From assembly GCF_005405125.1 (NCBI RefSeq), contig NZ_BJDL01000003.1, positions 1 to 64,000 of the forward strand: DNA of 64,000 bases. The letters are read 5' to 3'. A program made the translations under genes and the position numbers. How positions within the stretch are numbered: position 1 is the stretch's first letter; each line of letters starts with the position of its first letter. The notes under the pieces were generated by a model, which saw only the letters and a program-made list of their open reading frames with translations, ran no database searches and was not told the DNA's origin. Positions 32,938 through 41,938 of the stretch are shown here, one piece after another. The DNA is from Lactiplantibacillus songbeiensis. GTDB lineage: Bacteria > Bacillota > Bacilli > Lactobacillales > Lactobacillaceae.

Positions 32938-35475
32938 ATGGTAACAAATGAAAAGCAAATTGAACATATTAGTGTACGGGGCGGTAACGTCCATAACTTA
33001 AAAAATATTAATGTTGATATTCCACTGAACCGGTTTGTGGCCATTTCAGGGCCTTCGGGATCAGGTAAAAGCTCGTTAGCGATGGGCATTTTGTATGCAG
33101 AAGGATCGCGGCGTTATCTAGAGGCACTCTCAACCTATACGCGCCGGCGCATCGGTCAAAGTAAACGGTCGCAAGTCCAGGAGGTCAAACATATTCCGTC
33201 CGCGATTGCCTTGCGTCAACGGCCGAGTGTTCCGTCAGAACGCTCAACCGTGGGGTCAATGAGTGAATTGTTCAACGTGGTGCGACTGATCTTTTCACGG
33301 TTAGGCTCAATGGTTTGTCCCAACGGGCATCGCCTGGCGCCTAGTCTCAAAGTGGCGCAATCGATGGATTTACCCGGTGGGGCTGACAGCAAGATGGGCT
33401 ATGTGACGTGTCCAGAATGTGGCGTTGAATTTATGGCGAAGTCTGCGGAAGACTTTGCCTTCAATTCTGGTGGCGCTTGTCCAGAATGTCATGGGACCGG
33501 GAAAGTTCAGGAATTAGATGAAGCTAAGTTAATTGGCGATGAAAACTTGAGCCTGGCTGAAGGAGTCGTAGCATCGTGGCATTTACCTGGCCGGAACTTT
33601 ATGCCAACTGTAGCGGAAACCCTGGGCGTGCGCATCAATGTTCCTTATAAAGATTTAACTGATCATGAAAAAGACATTGTGTTGAATGGCGCGAAGAAAC
33701 AATATCCGGTTGACTTTCGAACTTCGACAGGTCGGGTCTTCCATACGGATAAAACATTGTATGAAAATGCCCATGCAGCGGTCTATGACTCACTTAAAAC
33801 GGTTAAAAGTGAACGCGCGATTAACAAAGTGAACCAATTCTTCCACTTTTCAGTTTGCCCGACTTGTCATGGAACCCGCTTGAATCCAGAATTATTAACC
33901 CAATTAGTTGGCAGTAAGAATATTGCCGAAGTTGCGGATCTGACGCTTGGAACCTTGACTGATTGGCAAGCTGAAGCCCAAAAAGACTTGCCACAAGAAA
34001 TGACCGCGATGGCGACCGTTTTATTTAAAAACTTAACGGATACGTTGCGGCCACTACTTGAGCTAGGTCTTGATTACTTAACGTTAGCGCGTAATGGAAA
34101 TACCTTGTCGACTGGTGAATTACAACGACTCCAACTAGCCAAGACGATTCGGACAGAGACAACTGGCGTGTTGTATGTTTTAGATGAACCGTCAATTGGG
34201 TTACATCCTGACAACGTCAAAGGCTTGATTCGGATCTTTAGAGAATTGATTGCCCAAGGAAATTCGTTAGTGGTCGTTGATCATGAAGTCGACATCATTG
34301 AAGCCGCCGATTGGGTGATTGAGATTGGTCCGGGTTCTGGCGATGCTGGTGGAAATGTGATTGCTGAAGGCACGCCGCAATCGTTAGTCGGTAATCCCAA
34401 GTCGTTGATTGGCCCATATATTTCAGGCCAAGCGTCAATTATGCACGAAAAGGTGCCAACTGCTAAAAAGGCCAGTGAGTTGACGACTGAGTTTGAAGTG
34501 CAAGATTACTTTAATTTGCACGATGTTGCTGTTTCAATTCCAGGTAATGAAATCACGGCGGTGACCGGTTTTTCCGGTGCCGGGAAGACGAGTCTAATCT
34601 TAGACAGTCTAGTACCCGCGATCAAAGCGGTTAACGAAAAGGCGGCTTTGCCTAAACAAGTGAAGCGGCTAAAAACCCATTTAACCGATGTGGTTTCCGT
34701 CGATGCTAAGCCCATTGGTAAAAACACGCGGTCAACGATTGCAACTTACACGACAATCATGGATAATTTACGGCGGTTATTTGCGAGCTTACCAGCCGCC
34801 AAAGCTAAAAAGTACAGTCTGGCCTATTTTTCGTACAATAATAAGCAAGGCGCCTGTGAGCAATGCGGCGGGCTCGGGACGATTACGTTGGATATTCAAT
34901 ATTTGCCAGATATGGAAGAAGTCTGCCCTTACTGTCATGGGGCGCGTTATAAAGATGAGATTCAGCAGATTCGCTGGCATGGCTATAACATTGTTGATTT
35001 ATTGAACTTATCCGTTCGTGAGGCGTTAGCTGTTTTTGAAACGGTGCCTAAGATTGAGAAACAGTTACAATTGCTGGATGAGATGGGGCTCGGCTATTTG
35101 CATTTAGGTGAAAGCACGCCGAGCTTGTCTGGTGGCGAAGCCCAACGGTTAAAGCTGATGAGTCATCTGAATAAACGTCAAAACAAAACGCTATTTATTT
35201 TTGATGAACCTTCTGTTGGCTTGCACCCCCAAGATGTCCAAACCTTGTTGGGTGTGATCAATAGTTTGAAGGCAAAAGGCGCCACAATCATTATTATCAC
35301 CCATGATCTGGACTTGATGACCAATGCCGATTACTTAATCGACTTGGGACCTAAAGGCGGTCAAGCCGGTGGGCAATTAATGGCTAGTGGTGAACCTCAG
35401 CAATTGATTAAAACCGCTAAAAGTTTGACGTTGGATTACTTGAAGGCGCATTTCCAGAAGTTTGATTTAGTATAG
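32938..35475 (+). CDS. UvrA-like ABC ATPase with shortened UvrB-binding region
   Basis: 845 residues, about 100 shorter than normal UvrA. Two ABC modules are present: Walker [10 protein letters not shown] (about residue 38) and GFSGAGKTS (about 546), signatures LSTGELQRLQLA and LSGGEAQRLKLM, and Walker B LYVLDEPSIGLHP and LFIFDEPSVGLHP. Zinc motifs are CPECGVEF..CPECHGTG and CEQCGGLG..CPYCHG. The stretch between LFSRLGSMVC and the first zinc motif is only about 50 residues where the UvrB-binding domain should be. This is the class II UvrA type, often tied to resistance to DNA-binding antibiotics (family knowledge), so a repair role with UvrB is doubtful. GTGGCT..ATG start; own terminator. Confidence 0.88.
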   Translation: MVTNEKQIEHISVRGGNVHNLKNINVDIPLNRFVAISGPSGSGKSSLAMGILYAEGSRRYLEALSTYTRRRIGQSKRSQVQEVKHIPSAIALRQRPSVPSERSTVGSMSELFNVVRLIFSRLGSMVCPNGHRLAPSLKVAQSMDLPGGADSKMGYVTCPECGVEFMAKSAEDFAFNSGGACPECHGTGKVQELDEAKLIGDENLSLAEGVVASWHLPGRNFMPTVAETLGVRINVPYKDLTDHEKDIVLNGAKKQYPVDFRTSTGRVFHTDKTLYENAHAAVYDSLKTVKSERAINKVNQFFHFSVCPTCHGTRLNPELLTQLVGSKNIAEVADLTLGTLTDWQAEAQKDLPQEMTAMATVLFKNLTDTLRPLLELGLDYLTLARNGNTLSTGELQRLQLAKTIRTETTGVLYVLDEPSIGLHPDNVKGLIRIFRELIAQGNSLVVVDHEVDIIEAADWVIEIGPGSGDAGGNVIAEGTPQSLVGNPKSLIGPYISGQASIMHEKVPTAKKASELTTEFEVQDYFNLHDVAVSIPGNEITAVTGFSGAGKTSLILDSLVPAIKAVNEKAALPKQVKRLKTHLTDVVSVDAKPIGKNTRSTIATYTTIMDNLRRLFASLPAAKAKKYSLAYFSYNNKQGACEQCGGLGTITLDIQYLPDMEEVCPYCHGARYKDEIQQIRWHGYNIVDLLNLSVREALAVFETVPKIEKQLQLLDEMGLGYLHLGESTPSLSGGEAQRLKLMSHLNKRQNKTLFIFDEPSVGLHPQDVQTLLGVINSLKAKGATIIIITHDLDLMTNADYLIDLGPKGGQAGGQLMASGEPQQLIKTAKSLTLDYLKAHFQKFDLV

Positions 35476-35485
35476 AATGTTCAAG

Positions 35486-35524
35486 AAAAGGACCAGTGAC
35501 CCCAATAGTGGTTGCTGGTCTTTT
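35486..35524 (+). terminator. Terminator of the UvrA-like gene
   Basis: AAAAGGACCAGTGACC / GTGGTTGCTGGTCTTTT near-perfect stem with a 6-base loop, 10 bases after the stop. Confidence 0.88.
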
Positions 35525-35546
35525 AGTCGTGGATTATATATTGGAA

Positions 35547-35942
35547 ACGCTTGGTGCTAGTTAAACTTGTCGCCTGCCGGTTGGTTCCTAAAACGCTGGA
35601 ACGCCATGGGCCAGTTTGAAGCCAAAGTGTGGTCTTCAAAACTGGCCTTGGCCTAAGTCCGAGCAGACCACTCGCACTAAGGCCAACGACACGGCTGAGC
35701 ATTTTAGGAACCATAAATGGCCGAACTGAAAATAATCAATCGTTAACTTTTTAATAGCCGTTAGTTAACGGCGGGCGGGCCAGAATTGGCTCAGTGGTAT
35801 CGTTTATCTTGGTCGGTGATTTTCCGACTTAGATAAAGCCCGGCTTTCGAGACCGTATTGTGGCTCGAAAACGCGGCCACCACGGTTCCAGCCGATTCTG
35901 GACCAACCAGAGTGGCAATTTAAACCAACTAGCACCAAGCGT
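35547..35942. repeat. Full-length composite palindromic element with inverted ends
   Basis: About 396 bp. The ends are inverted copies: ACGCTTGGTGCTAGTT at the left and AACTAGCACCAAGCGT at the right, then CTTGTCGCCTGCCGGTTGG against CCAACCAGAGTGGCAATTT. The left module folds through GGTTCCTAAAACGC / GCATTTTAGGAACC around GGCCTAAGTCCGAGC / CTCGCACTAAGGCC; the right module folds through GGGCCAGAATTGGCT / AGCCGATTCTGGACC around TTTATCTTGGTCGG / CCGACTTAGATAAAG. No reading frame of note. No clear target duplication at the flanks. This is the reference copy for the other repeat entries. Confidence 0.88.
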
Positions 35943-35972
35943 ATTAGTTCTTAGTGAATAGCATAAGTACAA

Positions 35973-35999
35973 AGGGATAGTTTTTGCTATCTCTTTTTT
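35973..35999 (+). terminator. Orphan terminator of the GGGATAG type
   Basis: GGGATAG / CTATCTC hairpin with a TTTTTG loop and a six-T tail. No gene stands directly upstream (the repeat does), so it looks left over from a lost or displaced gene. Confidence 0.7.
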
Positions 36000-36161
36000 G
36001 AATTATCGCGTATGTAAATGAGTCATGATTTTTGAAACTAGCATTTTGTGGAATGCTTGAATTGCCTTTAGTAGCTAGTAAAAGTAGTCGGACTTTTTAA
36101 GAACCCGGCAGCAGTGTGCTATGATACTTAAGAAGTCAAAATTTAGGATGGTAAAGTAAAA

Positions 36162-36494
36162 ATGTCAGAAGTAAAGAAACAGTTAGCCGCATTGTCAATG
36201 TACGAACGGGCGATTTTAATGTTCTGTTTGCACGCTTATTTCAGTAGCGGTAACTATACAAACAAGCTGCCACTAGGCGAGATGTTGCCAGACGTGGCCG
36301 CAATCTTTGATGTGAATCCTAGTGTCAACGTGTTTGCCAAGCTGGCAGCGCTACAGATGAGTGCGACTAATGATGCTCAAACGCTAGTTAACGTTTTTGA
36401 ATCGATGACTTACGAAAAGGCCGGGCAACAATTAGTGACGGTGTTAAATAAGCAAGCGGATTTAAAAACCTTACTAAACACCGTTGACGACTAG
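36162..36494 (+). CDS. Hypothetical cytoplasmic protein
   Basis: 110 residues, mostly helical (VKKQLAALSMYERAILMFCL, VNVFAKLAALQMS), no signal or membrane segment, one Cys. ATG with AGGATGG about 10 bases upstream and a TATGAT box at 36120-36125. Followed by a GGGATAG-type terminator. I do not recognise the family; the single-gene unit gives no functional hint. Confidence 0.65.
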   Translation: MSEVKKQLAALSMYERAILMFCLHAYFSSGNYTNKLPLGEMLPDVAAIFDVNPSVNVFAKLAALQMSATNDAQTLVNVFESMTYEKAGQQLVTVLNKQADLKTLLNTVDD

Positions 36495-36587
36495 CTGGGT
36501 TAATCACTTTTCATAACAAAAATTGCTGATTTTCAATTGCGATTGGTTGGCATGAGTAACGGCACCAAAATACGAATTTAGATTAGA

Positions 36588-36615
36588 AGGGATAGTTAAA
36601 GCTATCTCTTTTTTT
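36588..36615 (+). terminator. Terminator after the 110-residue gene
   Basis: GGGATAG / CTATCTC stem with a TTAAAG loop and seven T residues; nearly identical in design to 32308 and 35973. Confidence 0.8.
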
Positions 36616-36758
36616 GTTGGGTTGCCATAACTAAGCTACTGGCTTCTGGATGATACCGGCAATTCAAGATAATAAAGTGTCTTTGTAAACACCCGCTAAG
36701 GTCCTGTCACGGTTCCATGAGGCTTTAGAATAATTTAAACAAAAATGGTGAAATCAGC

Positions 36759-36788
36759 TTTACACTTTGTGCATCATTGAACTACAAT
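36759..36788 (+). promoter_or_regulatory. Promoter of ppsA
   Basis: TTTACA and TACAAT separated by 18 bases, 87 bases before the ppsA start. The expected transcription start near 36795 lies just before the cre site. Confidence 0.65.
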
Positions 36789-36799
36789 GAAGTTGTAAA

Positions 36800-36813
36800 T
36801 GAAAACGCTTTCA
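36800..36813 (+). promoter_or_regulatory. Catabolite-responsive element (cre) at ppsA
   Basis: TGAAAACGCTTTCA matches the CcpA consensus TGWAANCGNTNWCA at every position and is a perfect palindrome outside the centre. It lies just after the predicted transcription start, a position where CcpA represses. Repression of ppsA on glucose makes sense, since PEP synthase opposes glycolysis. Confidence 0.82.
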
Positions 36814-36874
36814 CTTTTTGGAACAGCTTAACTTGACCTGAAGTTGATGTTAACAGTTACAGGGAGGTAATATC

Positions 36875-39277
36875 ATGAGTAGTCGCGATACAGCAAATGT
36901 GTTATGGTTTAAAGATTTACATCGTGAAGATGTTAATTTAGTTGGTGGAAAGTCGTCATCATTAGGGGAAATGACGTCTTCAATGAAGGTGCCAGTGCCT
37001 TATGGCTTTGCCACCACTGCGCGGGCTTATCGGTACTTTATGAAAGCTACGGGCTTAAACGATAAAGTTAATGCTTTACTACAAGGCATTAAGGACTACG
37101 AAGATTCAGATGAACTACATACCACTTGTGAACAGATTCGGAACTTGATCGTTGGTGCCACGATGCCAACGGATCTCGCGAATGATATTCAAAAAGCCTA
37201 TGTAGACTTAGCTGATAAGATGGGACAGTCCAATCCATTCGTTGCCATTCGGTCTTCAGCCACGGCGGAAGATCTACCGAACGCTTCGTTTGCCGGTCAA
37301 CAGGAATCCTATCTCAACATTAAGGGTGCCGCTGACGTGGTTAACCGGGTACAACAGTGCTATTCATCGCTGTTTACGGATCGGGCAACGTACTATCGCC
37401 ATAAGCAACAGTTCCCATATGAAAAAGTCGCGTTATCGGCTGCGGTTCAAATGATGGTCTTCTCTAAGGCATCGGGGATTATGTTCTCCGTTAACGTTGC
37501 CAATGGGGATGACACCAAGATTGTGATCGATGGCATTCGTGGTTTAGGCGAATACATCGTTTTAGGTAAAGTGACACCGAACCACTTTGTGATTGACAAA
37601 GGTTCGATGCAAATTGTTGAACGTAATATTGTGAAACAACCGGTTGAATTGATGCGGGTTGCTAACGGCGGGACGAAAGAGCAAGCGGTTCCTGCTGAAT
37701 TACAAGAAAAACCGGTCTTGACCGATAGCCAAGTGTTAGAGTTAGCCGGTTACGCTAAAGAAATCGAAAAACATTATGGCTGTTACATGGATATGGAATA
37801 CGCCTTGGATGTGAACACAAACCGGCTTTGGATCGTGCAAGCACGTCCAGAAACTGTTTGGTCACAGCGTAATAAAGCGAAGACCAGCACAACTGGAGAT
37901 GATAACGTGGTCGCTGAAGCAGATGCTAAAGTTGTGGTTCGTGGGTTACCAGCTAGTCCTGGTTTAGCTAGTGGCGTGGTTCATGTCATTGATAATCCGA
38001 AAGACATCGATCAATTCAAGAAGGGTGAAGTCTTAGTTACCTTAATGACGTCACCAGACTGGGTACCGGCGATGAAGAAAGCCGCCGCCATTGTCACCAA
38101 TAATGGTGGGATGACGTGTCACGCGGCGATTGTCTCACGGGAAATGCAGATTCCATGTATCGTTGGGACGGAAAGTCGGCACGTGGCGGCAACCGAAGTT
38201 TTGAAGACTGGCGATGTGGTTACGGTCGATGCGAAGAATGGGGTTGTCTATCAAGGCAAGGTTGAAAGCCTCTTGAAGAAGAACGCCCCAGCAACTGCTA
38301 CGGCTGGTCAAGTTGTCGCGGCTGAAACCTTTGCGCCAACAGCTACTGGTGTGATGATGAATTTAGGCGATCCTGAGTTAGCGGAAAAGTATTCGACTTT
38401 GCCGGCTGATGGGATTGGGCTGATGCGTGAAGAATTCCTTTGGACCACGTACATTCACGAACATCCACTCTACTTGATCGAGCAAGGTCATCCTGAAAAA
38501 GTCGTTAATATGTTGGCTGAAGGTATCTCGAAGGTTGCCCGGGCGATGGCGCCACGGCCAGTCGTCTTACGGTTGTCAGACTTTAAGTCGAGTGAATATC
38601 GGAAGCTTAAAGGCGGCGAAAAGTATGAACCGCACGAATCCGCGGACTTATTAGGTTGGCGGGGGGCGTCCCGTTACTACGATCCGAAGTATATTAATGC
38701 GTTCAAGCTCGAATTGGGCGCCGTTAAGAAGGTTCGGAACGAATACGGCTTGAAGAACCTGAACGTCATGATTCCATTTGTACGGACGGTCGCTGAAGCA
38801 CAACGGGTCACCGACATTATGGCCGGTGAAGGCTTAGTTCGGAATGCCGACTTCAAAGTTTACATGATGGCCGAAATTCCATCGAATATCATTTTGGCCG
38901 ACAAGTTCAACCAGTTCATCGATGGGTACTCAATCGGGTCTAACGACTTGACGATGTTACTCTTGGGCTGTGATCGGAATAATGATCAAGTTGCTAGTCT
39001 CTTTGACGAACGGAACTTAGCTGTTAAACGGGCCATTCGCCACTTGATCAAGACCGCGCATAAAGATGGTAAGACCGTCTCAATCTGTGGGCAAGCACCA
39101 TCTGAGTTCCCTGACTTCACGAACTTCTTGATTCAAAGCGGAATTGACTATGTTTCGGTTAACCCTGATATGGTCAAAGCTACGAAACGTAACGTCGCTC
39201 ACTTTGAACAACGGATTATGTTGGACAAGGCGACGGGCCGCGGACTGCAAGATCCGACTGATTATGATTGGAAATAA
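36875..39277 (+). CDS. ppsA: Phosphoenolpyruvate synthase
   Basis: Converts pyruvate, ATP and water to PEP, AMP and phosphate, the gluconeogenic step. 800 residues, the family length. Domains: N-terminal ATP-grasp part (about 1-340; VAIRSSATAEDLPNASFAGQ), the phospho-histidine domain with the catalytic His in GGMTCHAAIVSRE (about residue 415), and a C-terminal TIM barrel with the general acid Cys in VSICGQAPSEFP and SIGSNDLTMLLLG. ATG behind AGGGAGG. A cre site lies at its promoter. The lack of an N-terminal pyruvate-phosphate-dikinase insertion supports PpsA over PPDK. Confidence 0.94.
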   Translation: MSSRDTANVLWFKDLHREDVNLVGGKSSSLGEMTSSMKVPVPYGFATTARAYRYFMKATGLNDKVNALLQGIKDYEDSDELHTTCEQIRNLIVGATMPTDLANDIQKAYVDLADKMGQSNPFVAIRSSATAEDLPNASFAGQQESYLNIKGAADVVNRVQQCYSSLFTDRATYYRHKQQFPYEKVALSAAVQMMVFSKASGIMFSVNVANGDDTKIVIDGIRGLGEYIVLGKVTPNHFVIDKGSMQIVERNIVKQPVELMRVANGGTKEQAVPAELQEKPVLTDSQVLELAGYAKEIEKHYGCYMDMEYALDVNTNRLWIVQARPETVWSQRNKAKTSTTGDDNVVAEADAKVVVRGLPASPGLASGVVHVIDNPKDIDQFKKGEVLVTLMTSPDWVPAMKKAAAIVTNNGGMTCHAAIVSREMQIPCIVGTESRHVAATEVLKTGDVVTVDAKNGVVYQGKVESLLKKNAPATATAGQVVAAETFAPTATGVMMNLGDPELAEKYSTLPADGIGLMREEFLWTTYIHEHPLYLIEQGHPEKVVNMLAEGISKVARAMAPRPVVLRLSDFKSSEYRKLKGGEKYEPHESADLLGWRGASRYYDPKYINAFKLELGAVKKVRNEYGLKNLNVMIPFVRTVAEAQRVTDIMAGEGLVRNADFKVYMMAEIPSNIILADKFNQFIDGYSIGSNDLTMLLLGCDRNNDQVASLFDERNLAVKRAIRHLIKTAHKDGKTVSICGQAPSEFPDFTNFLIQSGIDYVSVNPDMVKATKRNVAHFEQRIMLDKATGRGLQDPTDYDWK

Positions 39278-39298
39278 AAGTAAGATTATAACTAACTA

Positions 39299-39352
39299 AA
39301 AAGCGGCTCCTGTCAAGATTCTAAACTTGAATCTGATGGGAGCCACTTTTTG
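39299..39352 (+). terminator. Terminator of ppsA
   Basis: AAAGCGGCTCC..GTCAAGATTC pairs with GAATCTGAT..GGGAGCCACTTT as a long imperfect stem, followed by TTTTTG. Confidence 0.85.
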
Positions 39353-39424
39353 TTGCTTGTTAAGCTTTAATCGAGCATTTTTAATCTCATCTATTCCTGG
39401 ATTGGCTATCAATAAAAGTTAATA

Positions 39425-39471
39425 AAGTTGTCTAAAGTGGGTGAAGTCACTCATTTTAGGCAACTTTTTTT
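39425..39471 (+). terminator. Second hairpin terminator in the ppsA-csc gap
   Basis: AAGTTGTCTAAAGTG / CACTCATTTTAGGCAACTT stem with seven T residues. No gene lies between it and the ppsA terminator, so it is either a backup or a leftover. Confidence 0.75.
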
Positions 39472-40001
39472 GATTTGAACCAATTAGCGGTTAATGGCGC
39501 AATAAAGCGACAATTAGATGGCAATATGCCACGCCAACGCTACTTACTCAGAAGTTTTAAATGATAAGCATTTATTTGATATTCAATTAGTAATTTCAGC
39601 TGACTAACTAATAAATAAAAATGGTTAAATCCGTTAAAAACAGTCGAATAAATAATATTTAAATAAAACTAATTATATTTATCTGTTTTATAATCGCTGA
39701 TTTTACAGCAATACCGGTCCTAAAACGAATTGTTGACAATTATTATAACCTGATAACTTTACTTATTGACAGTTAGTAAATTCGTTATTCTTACATAACT
39801 ATAATTATATATAAATATAAAAATCATGCTACAATGAGTGTCGTAAATGGTTGACCTAGGCAACAGAACAAGACTGGTAGCAATTATGGACGACTGTTTT
39901 TGATGTTGTAAGGCAATGTAACTAGTAGCGGTTCGCCTACTTACTTAACTGGCAACGTTGCCGAAAATTTGGGGATTTAAAGCAAAGGAGTGTTTTGTAT
40001 C
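39472..40001 (+). other. AT-rich leader region of csc cluster 1
   Basis: About 370 AT-rich bases without a gene end at a TACAAT box (39829-39834). The following leader of about 160 bases contains a perfect 12-bp palindrome GGCAACGTTGCC at 39951-39962, about 40 bases before the first csc start. It may be an operator or an RNA stem. Nothing else recognisable is present. Confidence 0.5.
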
Positions 40002-40766
40002 ATGAATAAAAGCGTAAGTAGTTTAGTGTTAGTCGGGGCATTGGCATTGGGGAGCGTGCTACCATTAACGGCGCATGCAGAGAAAGTAACCGCAACGAGT
40101 GGTGAAACTACTAGTGACGTTACTTTTGAAGCGCCAGAAAATGTCGTTAATCCGGTTGATCCGAATAATCCAGGTACAACGGTGACTGATCCGGATGGTA
40201 CCAAGGATCCTGGTGGTGCGACTGTCGATCCAACTGGGCCATTATCTTTCTTATATGTCTCACCAGCAATCAGTTTCGGGAGCCAAAAAGCGGTTTCAAG
40301 CAACACGCAGGATATTACTAATGCGGATAAACCAGGTCAAATTAAAGTTACGTCACAAAAATTCAATGGGACAGATGCTAATACTAACTTGGTCACTGAA
40401 GTTTCAGATACCCGTGGGACTAATGTTGGCTGGAATGTTCAAGTCAGCAGCACGCCATTAACACTAAAGGGTGCCACAGATGTTTTGAAAGGTGCCACGA
40501 TTAACTTAGGTGCGAATGATACCGCTAAGAATACGGTTAATAACTCGGGCGATCCAACCGGGATTGATGGTCAAGATGCGGCGCTATCGACTAAAGATGG
40601 TAATGCGGCCACGATTTATACCGCTGCCAAAGATGCTGGGGCTGGCCAGACTGCCTTCCAGCTTTCACCAGATAACATTACCATGACTGGGATTGAAGCC
40701 AATGCCAAAACCGGGACTTATGAAGGCACTTTGACTTGGACTTTAAATGACACGCCAGTTGAATAA
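40002..40766 (+). CDS. WxL-domain cell-surface protein (csc cluster 1)
   Basis: 254 residues. Signal peptide ends near LTAHAEK (about residue 27), followed by a Pro/Asp-rich linker and a WxL domain: the first motif is in VGWNVQV and the last in GTLTWTLNDT at the C-terminus. WxL domains bind peptidoglycan without covalent linkage (family knowledge). ATG at 40002 follows AAAGGAG by 11 bases. It is the first gene of a set of four (WxL, DUF916, LPxTG, large WxL), the usual csc layout, and is separated from the next gene by a hairpin. Confidence 0.9.
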   Translation: MNKSVSSLVLVGALALGSVLPLTAHAEKVTATSGETTSDVTFEAPENVVNPVDPNNPGTTVTDPDGTKDPGGATVDPTGPLSFLYVSPAISFGSQKAVSSNTQDITNADKPGQIKVTSQKFNGTDANTNLVTEVSDTRGTNVGWNVQVSSTPLTLKGATDVLKGATINLGANDTAKNTVNNSGDPTGIDGQDAALSTKDGNAATIYTAAKDAGAGQTAFQLSPDNITMTGIEANAKTGTYEGTLTWTLNDTPVE

Positions 40767-40775
40767 GTCATTTCG

Positions 40776-40815
40776 TGAAAAAAGGTGATCATCGCTAAAA
40801 TGAGCGCCTTTTTCG
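40776..40815 (+). terminator. Intra-cluster attenuator or terminator
   Basis: AAAAAAGG...CGCT / AGCG..CCTTTTT hairpin with T-run between the first WxL gene and the DUF916 gene. Readthrough would give a higher level of the first protein than of the rest. Confidence 0.65.
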
Positions 40816-40856
40816 CGCTACATAGTAAAAATAGGTTGTTCAAGGGGGAGTTCAAA

Positions 40857-41912
40857 ATGCGTTTAGTTAAACGATTATCAGTATTTGGGTTAGTTTTACT
40901 GGCTGGGTTACTAAGTGGTTGGGGACACTTAGTCGGTCAAGCAGCCAATGTGACAAACAACGTTGGGTTTAGTGTGGCCGCTAAGTTACCGAAGAATCAG
41001 CTTAATAAGAAAAATTCATTTTACGATTTGAAGCTGAAGCCGGGGCAAACGGAAACGTTGAAAGCGACTATCTATAATTCAACGAATCGCGATATCCGCG
41101 TACGAATGGCAATTCATACGGCATGGACCAATTCAGCTGGGACGATTGATTATACGAACGTTCCAAAGTCATTTGACGCTTCTTTACAGACGCCGATGAG
41201 CAAGATTAGTCAGTTACAAGGCGCTAAGACAATTACGGTGGCAGCCGACAGTAAGCGGATTGTGACGACGAAAGTTAAGGTTCCGGAATCAGTGTCCAAT
41301 GGTGTTATCTTAGGTGGCTGGTTCTTCAAACGGGTCGACCACAAAGTCACGAGTGCGGTTAAGGATGCGAATAATATTCGCAGTACCTATGCGTATGTCA
41401 TCGGGATGAAGTACACCGTTGGCAAAGTACCAGCGCCTAACTTGGTGTTGGGCAAAGTGAATGCTGGGACTTATAACTATCATCGTGGCATTATTGTTAA
41501 TCTGCGTAACCCAATGGCGGTGATTATCCCGAATTTGAAGATGGATACAACCGTTACGACGCAAAGCGATGGCAAAGTTGTGAAACATCTAAAGCAAAGT
41601 GATGTTCAGATGGCGCCCAATACCGTCTTTCATTATCCGATGCTAGTGGGTGAAACCAAGTTACAACCGGGTCGTTATCATCTGCATATGGTGGTTAAGA
41701 ATAGTGCGCATCGTTGGGTCTTTGACCGGGACTTTACCGTTACCAAAGCCGCTGCCAAACAAGCCAATATGGCCGCTGGTGACCGCCAAAACATGAATGT
41801 TTGGTTATTAGTCGCTTTAGGAGCGTTAGGCATGTTGCTATTAGTCTTGCTAATTTGGCTGATTATTTACCTGGTTAAACGGCGGCGTCATGCCGATGAA
41901 GCGGAGGCTTAG
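40857..41912 (+). CDS. DUF916/DUF3324 surface protein, CscA-type
   Basis: 351 residues. N-terminal signal (VFGLVLLAGLLSGWGHLVGQ), then the DUF916 domain (about 35-160; VAAKLPKNQLNKK, YDLKLKPGQTETLKATIYN) and the DUF3324 domain (about 170-310; VILGGWFFKRVD, LRNPMAVIIPNL, DVQMAPNTVFHYP), ending in a membrane segment (LVALGALGMLLLVLLIWLII) and a basic tail. Such proteins bind WxL partners at the cell surface and hold the complex to the membrane. ATG at 40857 follows AAGGGGGAG. Next gene begins 26 bases later. Confidence 0.92.
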   Translation: MRLVKRLSVFGLVLLAGLLSGWGHLVGQAANVTNNVGFSVAAKLPKNQLNKKNSFYDLKLKPGQTETLKATIYNSTNRDIRVRMAIHTAWTNSAGTIDYTNVPKSFDASLQTPMSKISQLQGAKTITVAADSKRIVTTKVKVPESVSNGVILGGWFFKRVDHKVTSAVKDANNIRSTYAYVIGMKYTVGKVPAPNLVLGKVNAGTYNYHRGIIVNLRNPMAVIIPNLKMDTTVTTQSDGKVVKHLKQSDVQMAPNTVFHYPMLVGETKLQPGRYHLHMVVKNSAHRWVFDRDFTVTKAAAKQANMAAGDRQNMNVWLLVALGALGMLLLVLLIWLIIYLVKRRRHADEAEA

Positions 41913-41938
41913 TTAAACAAAAAGGGGGGGCGTTAACT

